From Ureibacillus galli (GTDB taxonomy: Bacteria; Bacillota; Bacilli; Bacillales_A; Planococcaceae), in NCBI RefSeq assembly GCF_014836845.1, contig NZ_JACSQA010000019.1, positions 1-64,000 on the forward strand: a stretch of 64,000 bases of DNA. The letters are read 5' to 3'. Each line of letters opens with the position of its first letter. The stretch's first letter is position 1. A program made the position numbers and the translations under genes. Positions 8,018-16,504 of this stretch are shown here, piece by piece. The notes beneath the pieces were generated by a model that saw nothing but the letters and a program-made list of their open reading frames with translations, did no database searches and was not told where the DNA came from.

Positions 8018-8473
8018 TTATTTTTTGCTAACAACCGCCATCGTACAACGAGACACACAAATTAGTTTCTCATCTTCATCGACAATTTTAATGTCCCAAA
8101 CCATCGTTGTCCGTCCTTTATGTAAAGGAGTTGCAATCGCCTTGACAACGCCGTCTTTTTTACTGCGGATATGGTTGGCATTGATCTCCATTCCAACAGG
8201 ATTGTACTTTGTTAAATCAACATTTATAGCCGTAGCAATACTTGCAGCCGTTTCTGCTAAAGCAACGGATGCGCCTCCATGCAAAATCCCTGCAGGTTGT
8301 CTCGTTTTTGGCCCGACTGGCATTGTCATAACGACCCGATCTAATGATAATTCTTCATATTGAATATCAAGAGCTTCGATAAGCGTATTCAATGCTTGAG
8401 ATTGAATTCGCTCCATATACGCATGTTCATCTTTCACACCATACAAATCCAACACTTCTTGAGAAACAATCAT
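8018..8473 (-). CDS. PaaI-type hotdog-fold thioesterase
   Basis: 151 residues with the hotdog signature HGGASVALAETAAS near 65-78, the loop and long helix that carry the catalytic acid and His/Gly of PaaI/YbgC-like acyl-CoA thioesterases, followed by GMEINANHIR and PLHKGRTTMVWDI. It should hydrolyse an aromatic or medium acyl-CoA; DHNA-CoA thioesterase (MenI) is one possibility in this family. TTAGGAGG precedes the ATG. It starts 11 bp after the YhfP-like reductase stop, so the two are an operon and may act on related CoA thioesters. Confidence 0.85.
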   Translation of the reverse strand: MIVSQEVLDLYGVKDEHAYMERIQSQALNTLIEALDIQYEELSLDRVVMTMPVGPKTRQPAGILHGGASVALAETAASIATAINVDLTKYNPVGMEINANHIRSKKDGVVKAIATPLHKGRTTMVWDIKIVDEDEKLICVSRCTMAVVSKK

Positions 8474-8484
8474 GTTCCAACCTC

Positions 8485-9477
8485 CTAAATTAATTTTACA
8501 AGGATTCTTCCTCTTGCTTGAGCTTTTAACAATGTTGGCAAGACTTCTGGAAGTTGGGCAAGAGATACTTCTTGTTGAATAAATTCTTCTAAACTCTCAG
8601 ATTGGTAAACATTCGCTAAACGCTCCCACACTTTTAGACGTGTTTCCATATCACAATATACGGAATCAATCCCTAATAAATTCACACCTCGAAGAATGAA
8701 TGGATAAACCGTAGTTGGAACATTTCCTCCTGCCGTTAAGCCACTAACTGCGACTGACCCACCGTATTGAATTTGGCTAAGTAACGCAGCTAATGGTTCT
8801 CCACCAACAGGGTCAACTGCGGCAGCCCATTTTTGTTTACCTAGCGCTCGAATTTTACCGTCATATACTTCTTCCCGTGGAACAATAGAAGTAGCGCCGA
8901 GACTAGTTAAATAGTCTTGTTCAGATGCTTTCCCTGTACTTGCTTCTACTTCAAAGCCAAGTTTAGAAAGAATCGAAATGGCAAAACTACCAACACCACC
9001 AGTTGCTCCCGTCACTAACACTTTTCCTTTTTCAGGAGAAACACCGTTATCTTGTAGTCGCTGTACGGACAAGGCTGCCGTAAATCCTGCTGTACCGATA
9101 ATCATTGCTTTTTTTAAAGTTAACCCATCTGGAAGAGGCACAACCCATTTAGCTGGAATACGGGCATATTCGCTATAACCTCCAAAATGGGATACCCCGA
9201 TTTCATAGCTTGTCGCTATAACCTCGTCCCCTTCTTTAAAACGGGGATCTTCTGAAGAAACGACAACTCCTGCTAAATCAATTCCTGGTACAAACGGATA
9301 GTTTTTAACAATGTTCCCATTTGGGATTGAGGCTAGACTATCTTTATAGTTCACTCCAGAATAGTGAACTTGAATTAACACTTCCCCTTCTGGTAAATTG
9401 TTTATTGTTAGTTTTTGAACATCTACAGAAAATTGTTCTTCTTGTTTATTTACGACAAGCGCATCAAATGTTTGCAT
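8485..9477 (-). CDS. AcuI/YhdH/YhfP family quinone oxidoreductase (acrylyl-CoA reductase-like)
   Basis: 330-residue zinc-free MDR protein. It has the GroES-like N-terminal domain (GVNYKDSLASI, FVPGIDLAGVV), the Rossmann motif VLVTGATGGVGSFA around 145-160 for NADPH, and the AcuI-type segment GITAG-like VSGLTAGGN. AcuI reduces acryloyl-CoA to propionyl-CoA; the Bacillus YhfP subfamily has no settled substrate. GAAAGGGG precedes the ATG. It is first gene of a two-gene unit with the PaaI thioesterase. Confidence 0.85.
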   Translation of the reverse strand: MQTFDALVVNKQEEQFSVDVQKLTINNLPEGEVLIQVHYSGVNYKDSLASIPNGNIVKNYPFVPGIDLAGVVVSSEDPRFKEGDEVIATSYEIGVSHFGGYSEYARIPAKWVVPLPDGLTLKKAMIIGTAGFTAALSVQRLQDNGVSPEKGKVLVTGATGGVGSFAISILSKLGFEVEASTGKASEQDYLTSLGATSIVPREEVYDGKIRALGKQKWAAAVDPVGGEPLAALLSQIQYGGSVAVSGLTAGGNVPTTVYPFILRGVNLLGIDSVYCDMETRLKVWERLANVYQSESLEEFIQQEVSLAQLPEVLPTLLKAQARGRILVKLI

Positions 9478-9662
9478 ATGTAAATACCCCTTTCAATACA
9501 ACTTTATTAGGCAAAGACTAAATAACCATTTCACCTTTTACAAATTCCACTTTCAGTGGCAAGACTCCTTCTTAACGAACAGTTAAGCTAAGTTATGCTT
9601 CTATGGGAGATGAAATATCAAGCCTATTATTATATTATACTTTAAATTAACAAGGACTACCG

Positions 9663-11971
9663 TTAATCATGTTCTATTACTTTTATAGCCAGTTCAATTG
9701 GAAGTAGCACCTTTCTCAGAATAGGTATATTGATTTGGACTCTTTCTGCCGTTTTAAATTGCTCCATTATGTGCCTTTTTACGGCTGATACATATCGCTC
9801 AGGTAAAATCGGCTTGCCTGGAAGTATACTTGCATTTGGTGGTGCTCCGTATTTGGCAATTTCTTGTTGGGTTTGCATAGCAATCTCTACAGCACTTATT
9901 TGTTTTGTCCAAGAGAGGGTATCTGTTACCTGGAACGTTTGATCTTCTTGTGATGTTACTCTCTCAATATCATTTGTAATTAGGTAATGCTTATATTCAT
10001 ATACCCATGTCGTTGTTCGATCTTGATAATACGTTTGCAGATAGTATCGTTCAAATTGCGTAGTATCTGCAAGTGTTGTTTCACCATAACTTACAGTTGG
10101 TGCTTCATATTTTGGAAACCATCCATCATATGTGTTGTCGCTTACTTGTACTACATTCGATTCATAATTCCGTACCCATTCCGGAATAAGCCTTCTGGAT
10201 ATAAGTTTTCCGCCACATGTCCTGTTGGATCCCAGTAGTTTACCGGATTGTTCATGACATAAGAATAACGGTTCAATGATTGGGTTTGCATCATATTACC
10301 AGGATACGTATCTTCCGACATGAAGCGACCTATGGATGGGTCGTACCAACGGGCATTCATGTTCACTAATCCGGTTTTCCCATCGTAAGACATTCCCGTA
10401 AAGCTATTGAAGTTATACGGTGTTGTCGTACCTGTATAAATTCCACCAAAGGCATCATATCGATACTCTTCAATCATATCTCCGTAACGATCTGTTACAG
10501 CGGAAACGTTACGTATACCATCATACTGATAGTATAACAAACCACCCGTTGTTTTTAGGTCCGGATTATGGGATGGATTAGATAACCCGTGCATCCCAAA
10601 CATTTTTCGGGAAACCGTTTGATTGTCTGGTCCTTGATAGTACTCAGCATAAGGAGAACCACTTTCACTGTATTCTTTATGAAGAACGTTTGATAATCCT
10701 TCATATAAATAGGTCGTTTCCTTATGATAAATGTGGTCCATACTGTTTTGACCATTTTCTTCTAACCATTTTTTATATAACCCAAGTTTTTTTCCTTGCC
10801 CCGGGTTATTAAATGGACCATTTCCATTACCTGGATTACCTAGATTGCAATTGTTACTATTTTTATTGTTGTTTTTGTTCGCATTTTCGTTTCGTTTTTC
10901 TTCGCCTTTTCCGTTATTACCTTTGTTGTTATTGCTAGCTACTTTGTTCCCATCATAATCTTTCCATGACATTTCCTCACGGTATATTTGACGACCTAGT
11001 CCATCATAGGAATAGCTAGTATAACTTTCATCTTCAAATTCGGCTAAAGTTAGTTGATTTGCACCATTGTACGTATATTGAACAGTTTTTCCTTCCGATG
11101 TTTTGGATATTACATTGCCGTTATCATCATATTGATAATCGGTATTACCATCAGAAAGAAGTTGATTCATCACGTTGTACGTATAATAGATCGTTCCTTG
11201 GTCATTTTTCATACTTAATCGATTGCCTGCTGCATCGTACGTATATTGAACGTTGTTTTGAGCAGGTATTACTTGTAAGGGTATCTCCGTTTTCAGTTGT
11301 TTCATAATGCCCTTTATCAAGCTCGTAGTTTGTCATTTTATCGTTATCATATTCTGTGATATAAGCTTCTGGGTCATCTTTAATAAATTCATAGCTTTGC
11401 GTACTTCCATCTAAAGGTGACTCTCCGATCGAAAACTCCGTGTACATTTGTAATCGAGAGTCTAATTAGATGTTCCAACCTTTTCCAAAATAGCCTAATT
11501 CACTATCGTTGCTTGAATAGTTTCTTGTAAGATTCAAGGAAAGAGTCACTTGAGGGACATTTATATCTACTTCTTCCAGTTCTAGATAGCCATTTTCAAC
11601 ATTTACTGGTGGTTCTTCCTTTGTTTCCGCTGAAATAGGTTCTTCGGATATAGCTCTTGGTTGTGACGGGTTGAGATTTGAATTTTCAGTTAAATTTCCC
11701 GACACTAAGTTTGAAGCCCTTGCGTAACACTATTCGCTTCACTATTATTTCCTATTGTTTGATTGGACGTGGCGCTTGTCAATGTATTGGCCATAGTATC
11801 ATTAGTCGTATTTTGTTCAGAGACTAAATCTAGCAAACTATTCGGATTTGTGAATAACTCATTGCTATTACGGCTATCATTTTTTTCCTTTGTCGGGAAC
11901 ACAAAATATGCTCCAACACTACTGAATGCGAGTAAAAAAGATAGTAAAACTAAAAAAGCCTTTTTTTTCAA
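9663..11971 (-). pseudogene. Decayed RHS/YD-repeat (WapA-like) cell wall protein
   Basis: Remains of a secreted RHS protein read over several frames. The N-terminus starts at a TTG (11971, GGAAGGGG upstream) with KKK and a hydrophobic signal segment. A frameshift near 11705 leads to the RHS entry domain (VPQVTLSLNLTRNYSS, GYFGKGW). A TAA at 11466-11468 interrupts it before DSRLQMYTEFS. A second shift around 11240-11320 joins YD repeats (YTYDAAGNRLS, YQYDDNGN), an Asn/Lys/Gly-rich spacer typical of Bacillus RHS proteins, and the core end ARWYDPSIGRFMSEDTYPG plus DPTGH. A third shift near 10180 gives a C-terminal extension ending KVIEHD. About 770 codons total is short for this family, so the YD core has probably shrunk. 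No immunity gene is evident. Confidence 0.88.
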
Positions 11972-12019
11972 AAAAAATAAACCCCTTCCATTACTAAGCG
12001 AAAAAAGACAGTACAAAAC

Positions 12020-12142
12020 AAGCTACCAGTAAGAGGAGTTTATCGATATTACGGTAACTCAGCCACCTTGATAGGATTTTTTACCCACTTTAGAACTGTA
12101 GCTTTGCGTCCCCACCTTTCGATAGGTTTGCCCCTTGCGCCT
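12020..12142 (-). promoter_or_regulatory. c-di-GMP-I (GEMM-I) riboswitch
   Basis: The minus strand carries all GEMM-I hallmarks in order: GGGGCAAACC, a GAAA tetraloop, GGGGACGCAAAGC, the receptor-arm CTAAAG, then GGTGGCTGAGTTACCG (aptamer 12050-12142). It lies about 80 bases before the start of the RHS gene. Sequence ACTGGTAGCTT (12020-12030) just downstream is complementary to AAGCTAC..AGT inside the aptamer and is followed by a T-rich stretch, so ligand-dependent alternative pairing is plausible. It puts the surface RHS protein under cyclic di-GMP control. Confidence 0.92.
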
Positions 12143-12302
12143 TAAAATTAAGTATTTTTTACTACAATGCTAAATTGACCAAAAGTAATAAACCTTTTTT
12201 CACAAAATTAGTAATATTTACTCATGTCTAATATAACTGATTTTAAACATTTTTTTACATATTTTGCGATGTAAAATTTTGAATTAGGAGTTTAATAGCA
12301 AT

Positions 12303-12332
12303 AAAAAAAGCAATCACCATTACTGATTGCTT
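12303..12332 (-). terminator. Intrinsic terminator with no clear gene in front
   Basis: AAGCAATCA pairs with TGATTGCTT, followed by seven T on the minus strand. The next intact minus-strand gene upstream already has its own terminator at 12495-12525, so this one may serve a lost gene (see 12333-12494). Confidence 0.7.
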
Positions 12333-12494
12333 CTAATCCAAAATTATTATTTTATTAAGCCCACCTTAAGGGATAAGAATCAGTTGTAAATGAGGATGAT
12401 TGACCACTGTTTCATGAAATTTTTCATCTATTCCATATAACGTTTTGAAGGAATGTTAGCATTGACTACACTGCACAAGTATTCGCTTGGTCAA
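12333..12494 (-). other. Intergenic stretch with possible gene remnant
   Basis: The region between two minus-strand terminators has no full ORF. One frame reads HSFKTLYGIDEKFHETVVNH and continues PHLQLILIP to a TAA, without a start codon, and looks like the degraded tail of a gene. I do not recognise it. Together with 12143-12302, which shows only AT-rich sequence, this is the gene-poor part before the DUF1801 gene. Confidence 0.25.
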
Positions 12495-12525
12495 ATAAAA
12501 AACGATAATCTAATTAAGATTATCG
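12495..12525 (-). terminator. Intrinsic terminator of the DUF1801 gene
   Basis: CGATAATCT and AGATTATCG form a 9-bp stem around five bases, followed by TTTTTTATTT on the minus strand, 11 bp after the DUF1801 stop. Confidence 0.8.
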
Positions 12526-12536
12526 CCTTACTTATC

Positions 12537-12905
12537 CTATTTCTCATTTATTGCAACGGCTGCCTGAATAAAGGAAGTAAAAAGATCCGGTTGAATGTCT
12601 TCCATTTTTTTAATTTGTATATGCCTCATAGTTTTACCTGAACCTTGTAGTAAGTGATGGACATCCATTTCTTCAAGCTCAATTCCTTGATGGAAACCGA
12701 GGTTCACATGTTTTTTCGCCGTTTGTAAATAACATACTAATCCATTGTTTGAATAGTTCGGCATGGACCATTTGTACTCTTCCTTCAGTTTCGGTGACGC
12801 ATCTAAAATTAGTTTTCTTAAAACGAGGGTCATTTCTTGAATGTTTTCGGGTAGCCCCTCTAACCATTCGTCCACTTCCTTCATTGTTCTTTCTCTATAA
12901 GTCAT
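12537..12905 (-). CDS. DUF1801 domain protein (YdhG-like)
   Basis: 122-residue protein of the DUF1801/YdhG family. The N-terminal helix VDEWLEGLPENIQEMTLVLRKLI and the WSMPNYS...VCYLQTAKKHVNLGFHQG core are typical. Some members are described as iron chaperone-like; the biochemical role is not settled. ATG start behind AAAGGAGATTC. It lies downstream of a GNAT gene with a 32-bp gap and may be cotranscribed. Complete and intact. Confidence 0.82.
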   Translation of the reverse strand: MTYRERTMKEVDEWLEGLPENIQEMTLVLRKLILDASPKLKEEYKWSMPNYSNNGLVCYLQTAKKHVNLGFHQGIELEEMDVHHLLQGSGKTMRHIQIKKMEDIQPDLFTSFIQAAVAINEK

Positions 12906-12937
12906 TGTGAATCTCCTTTTTATATGGAAAGGTATCC

Positions 12938-13438
12938 TTAGGATAAGGAATATAAATAAACATCTTGCCCTTTTAAAACAATTTCCTTTTCTAATGTCAT
13001 TCCAATCTTTTCTGCAACCTTTTTGGATGCCGTATTAGCAGGTTGAATAAGGGCAATAAACCTTTCTAGTTTTAATTGCGCTTTACCATAATCCAATAAC
13101 GTTTTAGCTGCTTCAGTTGCGTAGCCTTTTCCCCAATATCGTTTGGCAATCCAATAGCCGATTTCGATCTCTTCTTTGCCGTCTATCGTTTGGGGTACTA
13201 ATCCAGCATGCCCAATTAAGCTGTTATCCTCTTTATTGACTAACACCATTAAGCCATAATATTCACCGAATTCATATGTTCGATAAATCCAATTTAAGAA
13301 CTCTTGCCCACCTTCTTTATCTCTTACGTTCCCATTTCCAATGTAGCGAACAACATCCGGGTCAGATAATAATGACATGAGAAAATCAAAATCCTCGTTC
13401 GTATACCTGCGGAATCGTAATCTATCGGAAGTAATCAA
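12938..13438 (-). CDS. GNAT N-acetyltransferase, RimJ/RimL type
   Basis: 166 residues. It has the RimJ-like opening ITSDRLRFRRYTNEDFDFLM, the middle IGYWIAKRYWGKGYATEAAK (acetyl-CoA binding motif A, residues about 112-130) and ANTASKKVAEKIGM (motif B). Close relatives acetylate ribosomal protein N-termini or small molecules. Starts at TTG with AAGGGGG upstream. Stands between two transcription units and may run into the DUF1801 gene. Confidence 0.87.
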   Translation of the reverse strand: MITSDRLRFRRYTNEDFDFLMSLLSDPDVVRYIGNGNVRDKEGGQEFLNWIYRTYEFGEYYGLMVLVNKEDNSLIGHAGLVPQTIDGKEEIEIGYWIAKRYWGKGYATEAAKTLLDYGKAQLKLERFIALIQPANTASKKVAEKIGMTLEKEIVLKGQDVYLYSLS

Positions 13439-13516
13439 TGTTATCCCCCTTAACTAAAACTAAATTGTGATAAAACCTTTTCTCCCTTTACAACCGAAAA
13501 TCCTTCATCTTAAAAG

Positions 13517-13547
13517 AAAAAGGAATTCATGCTTTAAATTCCTTTTT
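13517..13547 (-). terminator. Bidirectional intrinsic terminator
   Basis: AAAAAGGAATT and AATTCCTTTTT form a perfect 11-bp stem around nine bases, 15 bp after the stop of the minus-strand GNAT gene at 13563. It has T-runs on both strands. Confidence 0.75.
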
Positions 13548-13562
13548 GTTGAATCAATTGAT

Positions 13563-14066
13563 TTACGATACTTTTTTACCTAATATAATTAAATCTCTTT
13601 TGATACCGTCTAAAGTAGCAACCTCTGGTAATAACGCCCACTTTTCAAAACCAAAACTAGTAAATAGGCGGAGGCTTGGTTCATTGTGACCGAAAATAAA
13701 TCCTAGTATCGTCTCCACTCCATAATTTGGAGCGGATTCAATTACTTTCGTTAACACTTTTTTCCCGAGACCATGCCCTCTAAAATTTTCATCTAAATAA
13801 ATACTTACTTCTACCGTTGCACTATAGGCGGGTCTTCCATAAAAATCTTGAAGGCTAACCCATCCACAAATTTGACCATCTAGCTCTACTACCCATAACG
13901 GTCTTTTTGATGGTGAATGTTCGTGGAACCACTTTAATCGATCTTCGACTGTTACAGGTTCTGTATCTGCCGTTACCATTCTACCAGGAATGGTAGAGTT
14001 ATATATTTCAACAATTCTCGGTAAATCTTCTAGTGTTGCGTCTCGAAAAGCTATTTCTTGTGACAT
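13563..14066 (-). CDS. GNAT N-acetyltransferase, phosphinothricin-acetyltransferase-like
   Basis: 167 residues resembling the Pat/YwnH branch of GNATs: IAFRDATLEDLPRIVEIYN at the start, VEVSIYLDENFRGHGLGKKVL as the acetyl-CoA site, and the characteristic ILGFIFGHNEPSLRLFTSFGFEKW. That last segment is typical of enzymes that acetylate phosphinothricin or methionine sulfoximine type substrates. The actual substrate here is not shown. AGGAGTGGTTGG before the ATG. Single-gene unit with its own terminator. Confidence 0.88.
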   Translation of the reverse strand: MSQEIAFRDATLEDLPRIVEIYNSTIPGRMVTADTEPVTVEDRLKWFHEHSPSKRPLWVVELDGQICGWVSLQDFYGRPAYSATVEVSIYLDENFRGHGLGKKVLTKVIESAPNYGVETILGFIFGHNEPSLRLFTSFGFEKWALLPEVATLDGIKRDLIILGKKVS

Positions 14067-14155
14067 CCAACCACTCCTTTTTAGCCAAGTTTTATTTTCA
14101 TGTTAATGCTCATTATCTCCAAATACAATAGAAAGTTTTTGCTCACCATCTCTAT

Positions 14156-14189
14156 AAAAAAAACGCCTCTACAAATGGTAGAAACGCCT
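14156..14189 (-). terminator. Intrinsic terminator of the small membrane protein gene
   Basis: On the minus strand AGGCGTTTCTAC pairs with GTAGAGGCGTTT (several G-T pairs) and runs into eight T, immediately after the stop at 14191. Confidence 0.8.
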
Positions 14190-14190
14190 C

Positions 14191-14469
14191 TTAAAATTTT
14201 GGTCGTTCTCTTTTAAAAATTCCATAATACAGTAAAATAAATCCGATGACCATAAGGAAGACAAATCCATAGACCATCACCGTCATTCCGACGAAGCCGT
14301 CCCCTTTATTCATACCGAATAATATCCCTAATATCCATGATAATAACGGTGCGACAAAGACGATGGTTGTAATACCCCAAACAGTAAATTTTCGTTTTGC
14401 CGATTTATTCCGACTGAAATATACAGCCAAAATAATTGCTAATACTAAAATACAAATGGCAATAAGCAA
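14191..14469 (-). CDS. Small membrane protein with three hydrophobic segments
   Basis: 92 residues: an N-terminal hydrophobic segment (residues 2-18), a short basic stretch SRNKSAKRKF, then two more spans separated by GMNKGDGFVG, ending in the basic tail KRERPKF. I do not recognise a family. It is followed at once by a terminator and is 41 bp downstream of the NUDIX gene on the same strand. AAAGGAGCGCG lies before the ATG. Real because of its ribosome site, membrane pattern and terminator; function unknown. Confidence 0.65.
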   Translation of the reverse strand: MLIAICILVLAIILAVYFSRNKSAKRKFTVWGITTIVFVAPLLSWILGILFGMNKGDGFVGMTVMVYGFVFLMVIGFILLYYGIFKRERPKF

Positions 14470-14510
14470 CTAAAAACGCGCTCCTTTAACATGTCTTGAT
14501 GACTAAGTTT

Positions 14511-14951
14511 TTATAACCATTCCAATTGTATCGCTTTTTTATAAGCTAAATCTAGTATTTGAATTCGTTTCTCAAAGTTCGTTTCAAGCTTTGTAATCAT
14601 TTGTTTTGCCGTGTTAAAGTTCAATAGAACATATCCTGTTTTTTCATTTTCAAATGTATAAGGCAAAAATTGTTGTACTTTTACCAAATACCAAATCGTA
14701 TATGTGTCAGTCGATTCCCAGTACCATGAGGCAAAAGGAATTTTTTCATTTGATATCGTCATCCCTACTTCTTCCATCGCTTCTCGCTCCAACGCTTCTT
14801 CAAAGCTTTCGTTCCCTTCTATTCTTCCACCGATTGTTGTGAGAATCTGTTCTTCCTTGTCCCAAGCCATTACAACTAACCCATCATCTGTTATCGGAAC
14901 ACAATGTACGCCCGCAATCGGTTTATCGTTAGGCAACTCTTCAATGGCCAT
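14511..14951 (-). CDS. NUDIX hydrolase
   Basis: 146 residues. The Nudix box is intact at about residues 41-63: GGRIEGNESFEEALEREAME followed by EVG, matching G-x5-E-x7-R-E-U-x-E-E-x-G. These enzymes cleave nucleoside diphosphates linked to another group; the substrate is not evident. The start overlaps the end of the frameshifted upstream gene by 11 bases, so they were once one operon. The ATG has GGAGGAGG-like sequence upstream inside that gene. Confidence 0.87.
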   Translation of the reverse strand: MAIEELPNDKPIAGVHCVPITDDGLVVMAWDKEEQILTTIGGRIEGNESFEEALEREAMEEVGMTISNEKIPFASWYWESTDTYTIWYLVKVQQFLPYTFENEKTGYVLLNFNTAKQMITKLETNFEKRIQILDLAYKKAIQLEWL

Positions 14952-15529
14952 CTACATTGGCAGAGACCTCCTCCTGATTCCACGAAATGATTTCTACATT
15001 CGTCACATCTATTTCCCCTAAACTTAATACATGGGGAATGAAGTGAAACATTCCAAAAGGTTTTCCATTCTTTTTTCCAGCATTATAATATTCCACTGTT
15101 TCAGAAGGAATTTTTCTCATTTCTTTATATTCGGCAATATCGAGCAGCAGGAAGTCCTGTTCATCAAATTCTTCTGCTGGCCCTTTAAAATTTTCCTTAG
15201 AGTAGAGATAGAGAGCATTTTGATTCGGTTGGAGTCGTTCCACTGGAATTTTGAAGAAAAGCAAATTTTCCTTTTTCTTGATTTCTAACTTAGTGAGTGC
15301 ATCATACACATGAAAAGGATGCATAGGTAGGAAATGAAGCACATCATTCCATAAAGCAATGTAATTTAGGAACTTGTCTTTTGAGTAGATTTGGTCGGTC
15401 AGGATGGTCAAAATATTTTTTTGTATATTGCTCATACAAGTGGGGATAAGTTGTTCCTAACACATTTAATGGAATCAGTCGATCTCCTTGCATATCTTTT
15501 GGAACCATATGGTAAACATATTGGGACAT
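14941..15529 (-). pseudogene. Frameshifted conserved hypothetical protein
   Basis: Two overlapping minus-strand frames make one protein. The first begins MSQYVYHMVPKDMQGDRLIP and ends at 15344. The second continues with LWNDVLHFLPMHPFHVYDAL and ends EEVSANVDGH. Removing one base of the three A at plus-strand 15353-15355 gives a continuous reading KLHCLWNDVLHF. I recall such proteins (MSQYVYHMVPKDMQG) as group-specific hypotheticals in Bacillus; function unknown. One-base insertion: real loss or sequence error cannot be decided here. AGGTGC-type site before the ATG. Confidence 0.8.
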
Positions 15530-15595
15530 ACTAGCACCTCCAAAAATGGTAACGCCTTTATTTGATACAATTAAAATGCCGAGCCTTCTAGCTTA

Positions 15596-15823
15596 TTACA
15601 CCCATGTTTTCTTTTTGATAAACCACATTAATATAGTTAAAATAAGTAATATAATTGGCGTAATCCCTACAAATTTCCAAACATCATTCGCACCCGAAAA
15701 ATAGTAAGCAATTGGTAAGAAAGTGATTGTGCTAATTAATAGAAGTATCCAAGACTTTTTTTCGATTCCTAATATTAAAGTAACCATTGAAATAAATAGT
15801 GAAAGTTGCCATAAAAGTACCAA
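15596..15823 (-). CDS. Small membrane protein with two to three spans
   Basis: 75 residues with hydrophobic segments at about 4-20, 26-42 and 51-68 and a short basic C-terminus (IKKKTWV). No recognised family. Translation starts at TTG, with GGAGGGGG four bases before it. It stands alone between two broken genes. Function unknown. Confidence 0.6.
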   Translation of the reverse strand: MVLLWQLSLFISMVTLILGIEKKSWILLLISTITFLPIAYYFSGANDVWKFVGITPIILLILTILMWFIKKKTWV

Positions 15824-15957
15824 TTTACCCCCTCCATCTATCCAAAATTCCCCTTAACTTTACTTTAATATTCTACAAACATTTCCAAAAAGCCTTGTTT
15901 CCCCATGAAATTGATAGAAGAACATAAAGAAGGCTCTCCCCTAAAGTAAGAGAACCT

Positions 15958-16370
15958 TCATATTTTCGAAATGAAATAAGGTCCGCATAGTTCTTCATGG
16001 GTCATCATGAATGTCCAATTTCGTTCCCAATCCATTACGTAAATATCGCCGTAGTCCATATGGTATTGGTCATACGGTAAATCTTGAATAAGTAGACCTT
16101 TCCCGTTTTCTACTAAATAAGATTCATCTACAAATTGATAAAAGATTGTACATTTCCTTTTAGCTTCTTTATTAAAAAGTTTAATAGCCTCTTCTTTCAT
16201 TGCACAATCAACAGCTTCCCAGCTACATAAATGCCATAAGAAACTATTTAAATGAATCTCTTCCTTTTCTTCCTTTGATAAATGGTTGGCAAATTCATTT
16301 TCCCATGTCTTGCGCAATATGGACCCCATTTTGGAAGTTCTAAAACTTTTAATTCTTGTTTAAAATGCAT
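15958..16370 (-). pseudogene. DUF4275 family protein with a frameshift near its start
   Basis: The longer open frame (from ATG 16329) encodes the DUF4275 body: RKTWENEFANHLSKEEKEEI, SFLWHLCSWE, YVMDWERNWTFMMTHE and GPYF at the end. The natural start lies upstream in another frame: ATG at 16370 behind AGGAG, reading HFKQELKVLELPKWGPY. One missing base near 16317 separates the two (TAT-TGC-GCA instead of a Leu codon before CGC-AAG). The truncated product from 16329 lacks this N-terminus. DUF4275 has no known function. Confidence 0.78.
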
Positions 16371-16449
16371 ATTTTTTAATTCTCCTAAAATCTAATTCAC
16401 ACTACGATTTTACACTGAGTTGTTCAATGGTGTTGAAAAAATTCATTAG

Positions 16450-16483
16450 AAAAAGCTCGGCATTCGACTTGCCAAGCTTTTTT
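16450..16483 (-). terminator. Intrinsic terminator of the catabolic operon
   Basis: GCTTGGCA pairs with TGCCGAGC (one G-T) around seven bases with A/T runs on both sides, 22 bp after the IclR gene stop. Confidence 0.75.
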
Positions 16484-16504
16484 CAAAACAGTAAAAAATT
16501 CCAC

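Noticed and set aside
9478-9662. Short frame PLKVEFVKGEMVI after AAGGAG
   Set aside because: Only 14 codons with a start too near the ribosome site; may be a fragment, but there is not enough to call.
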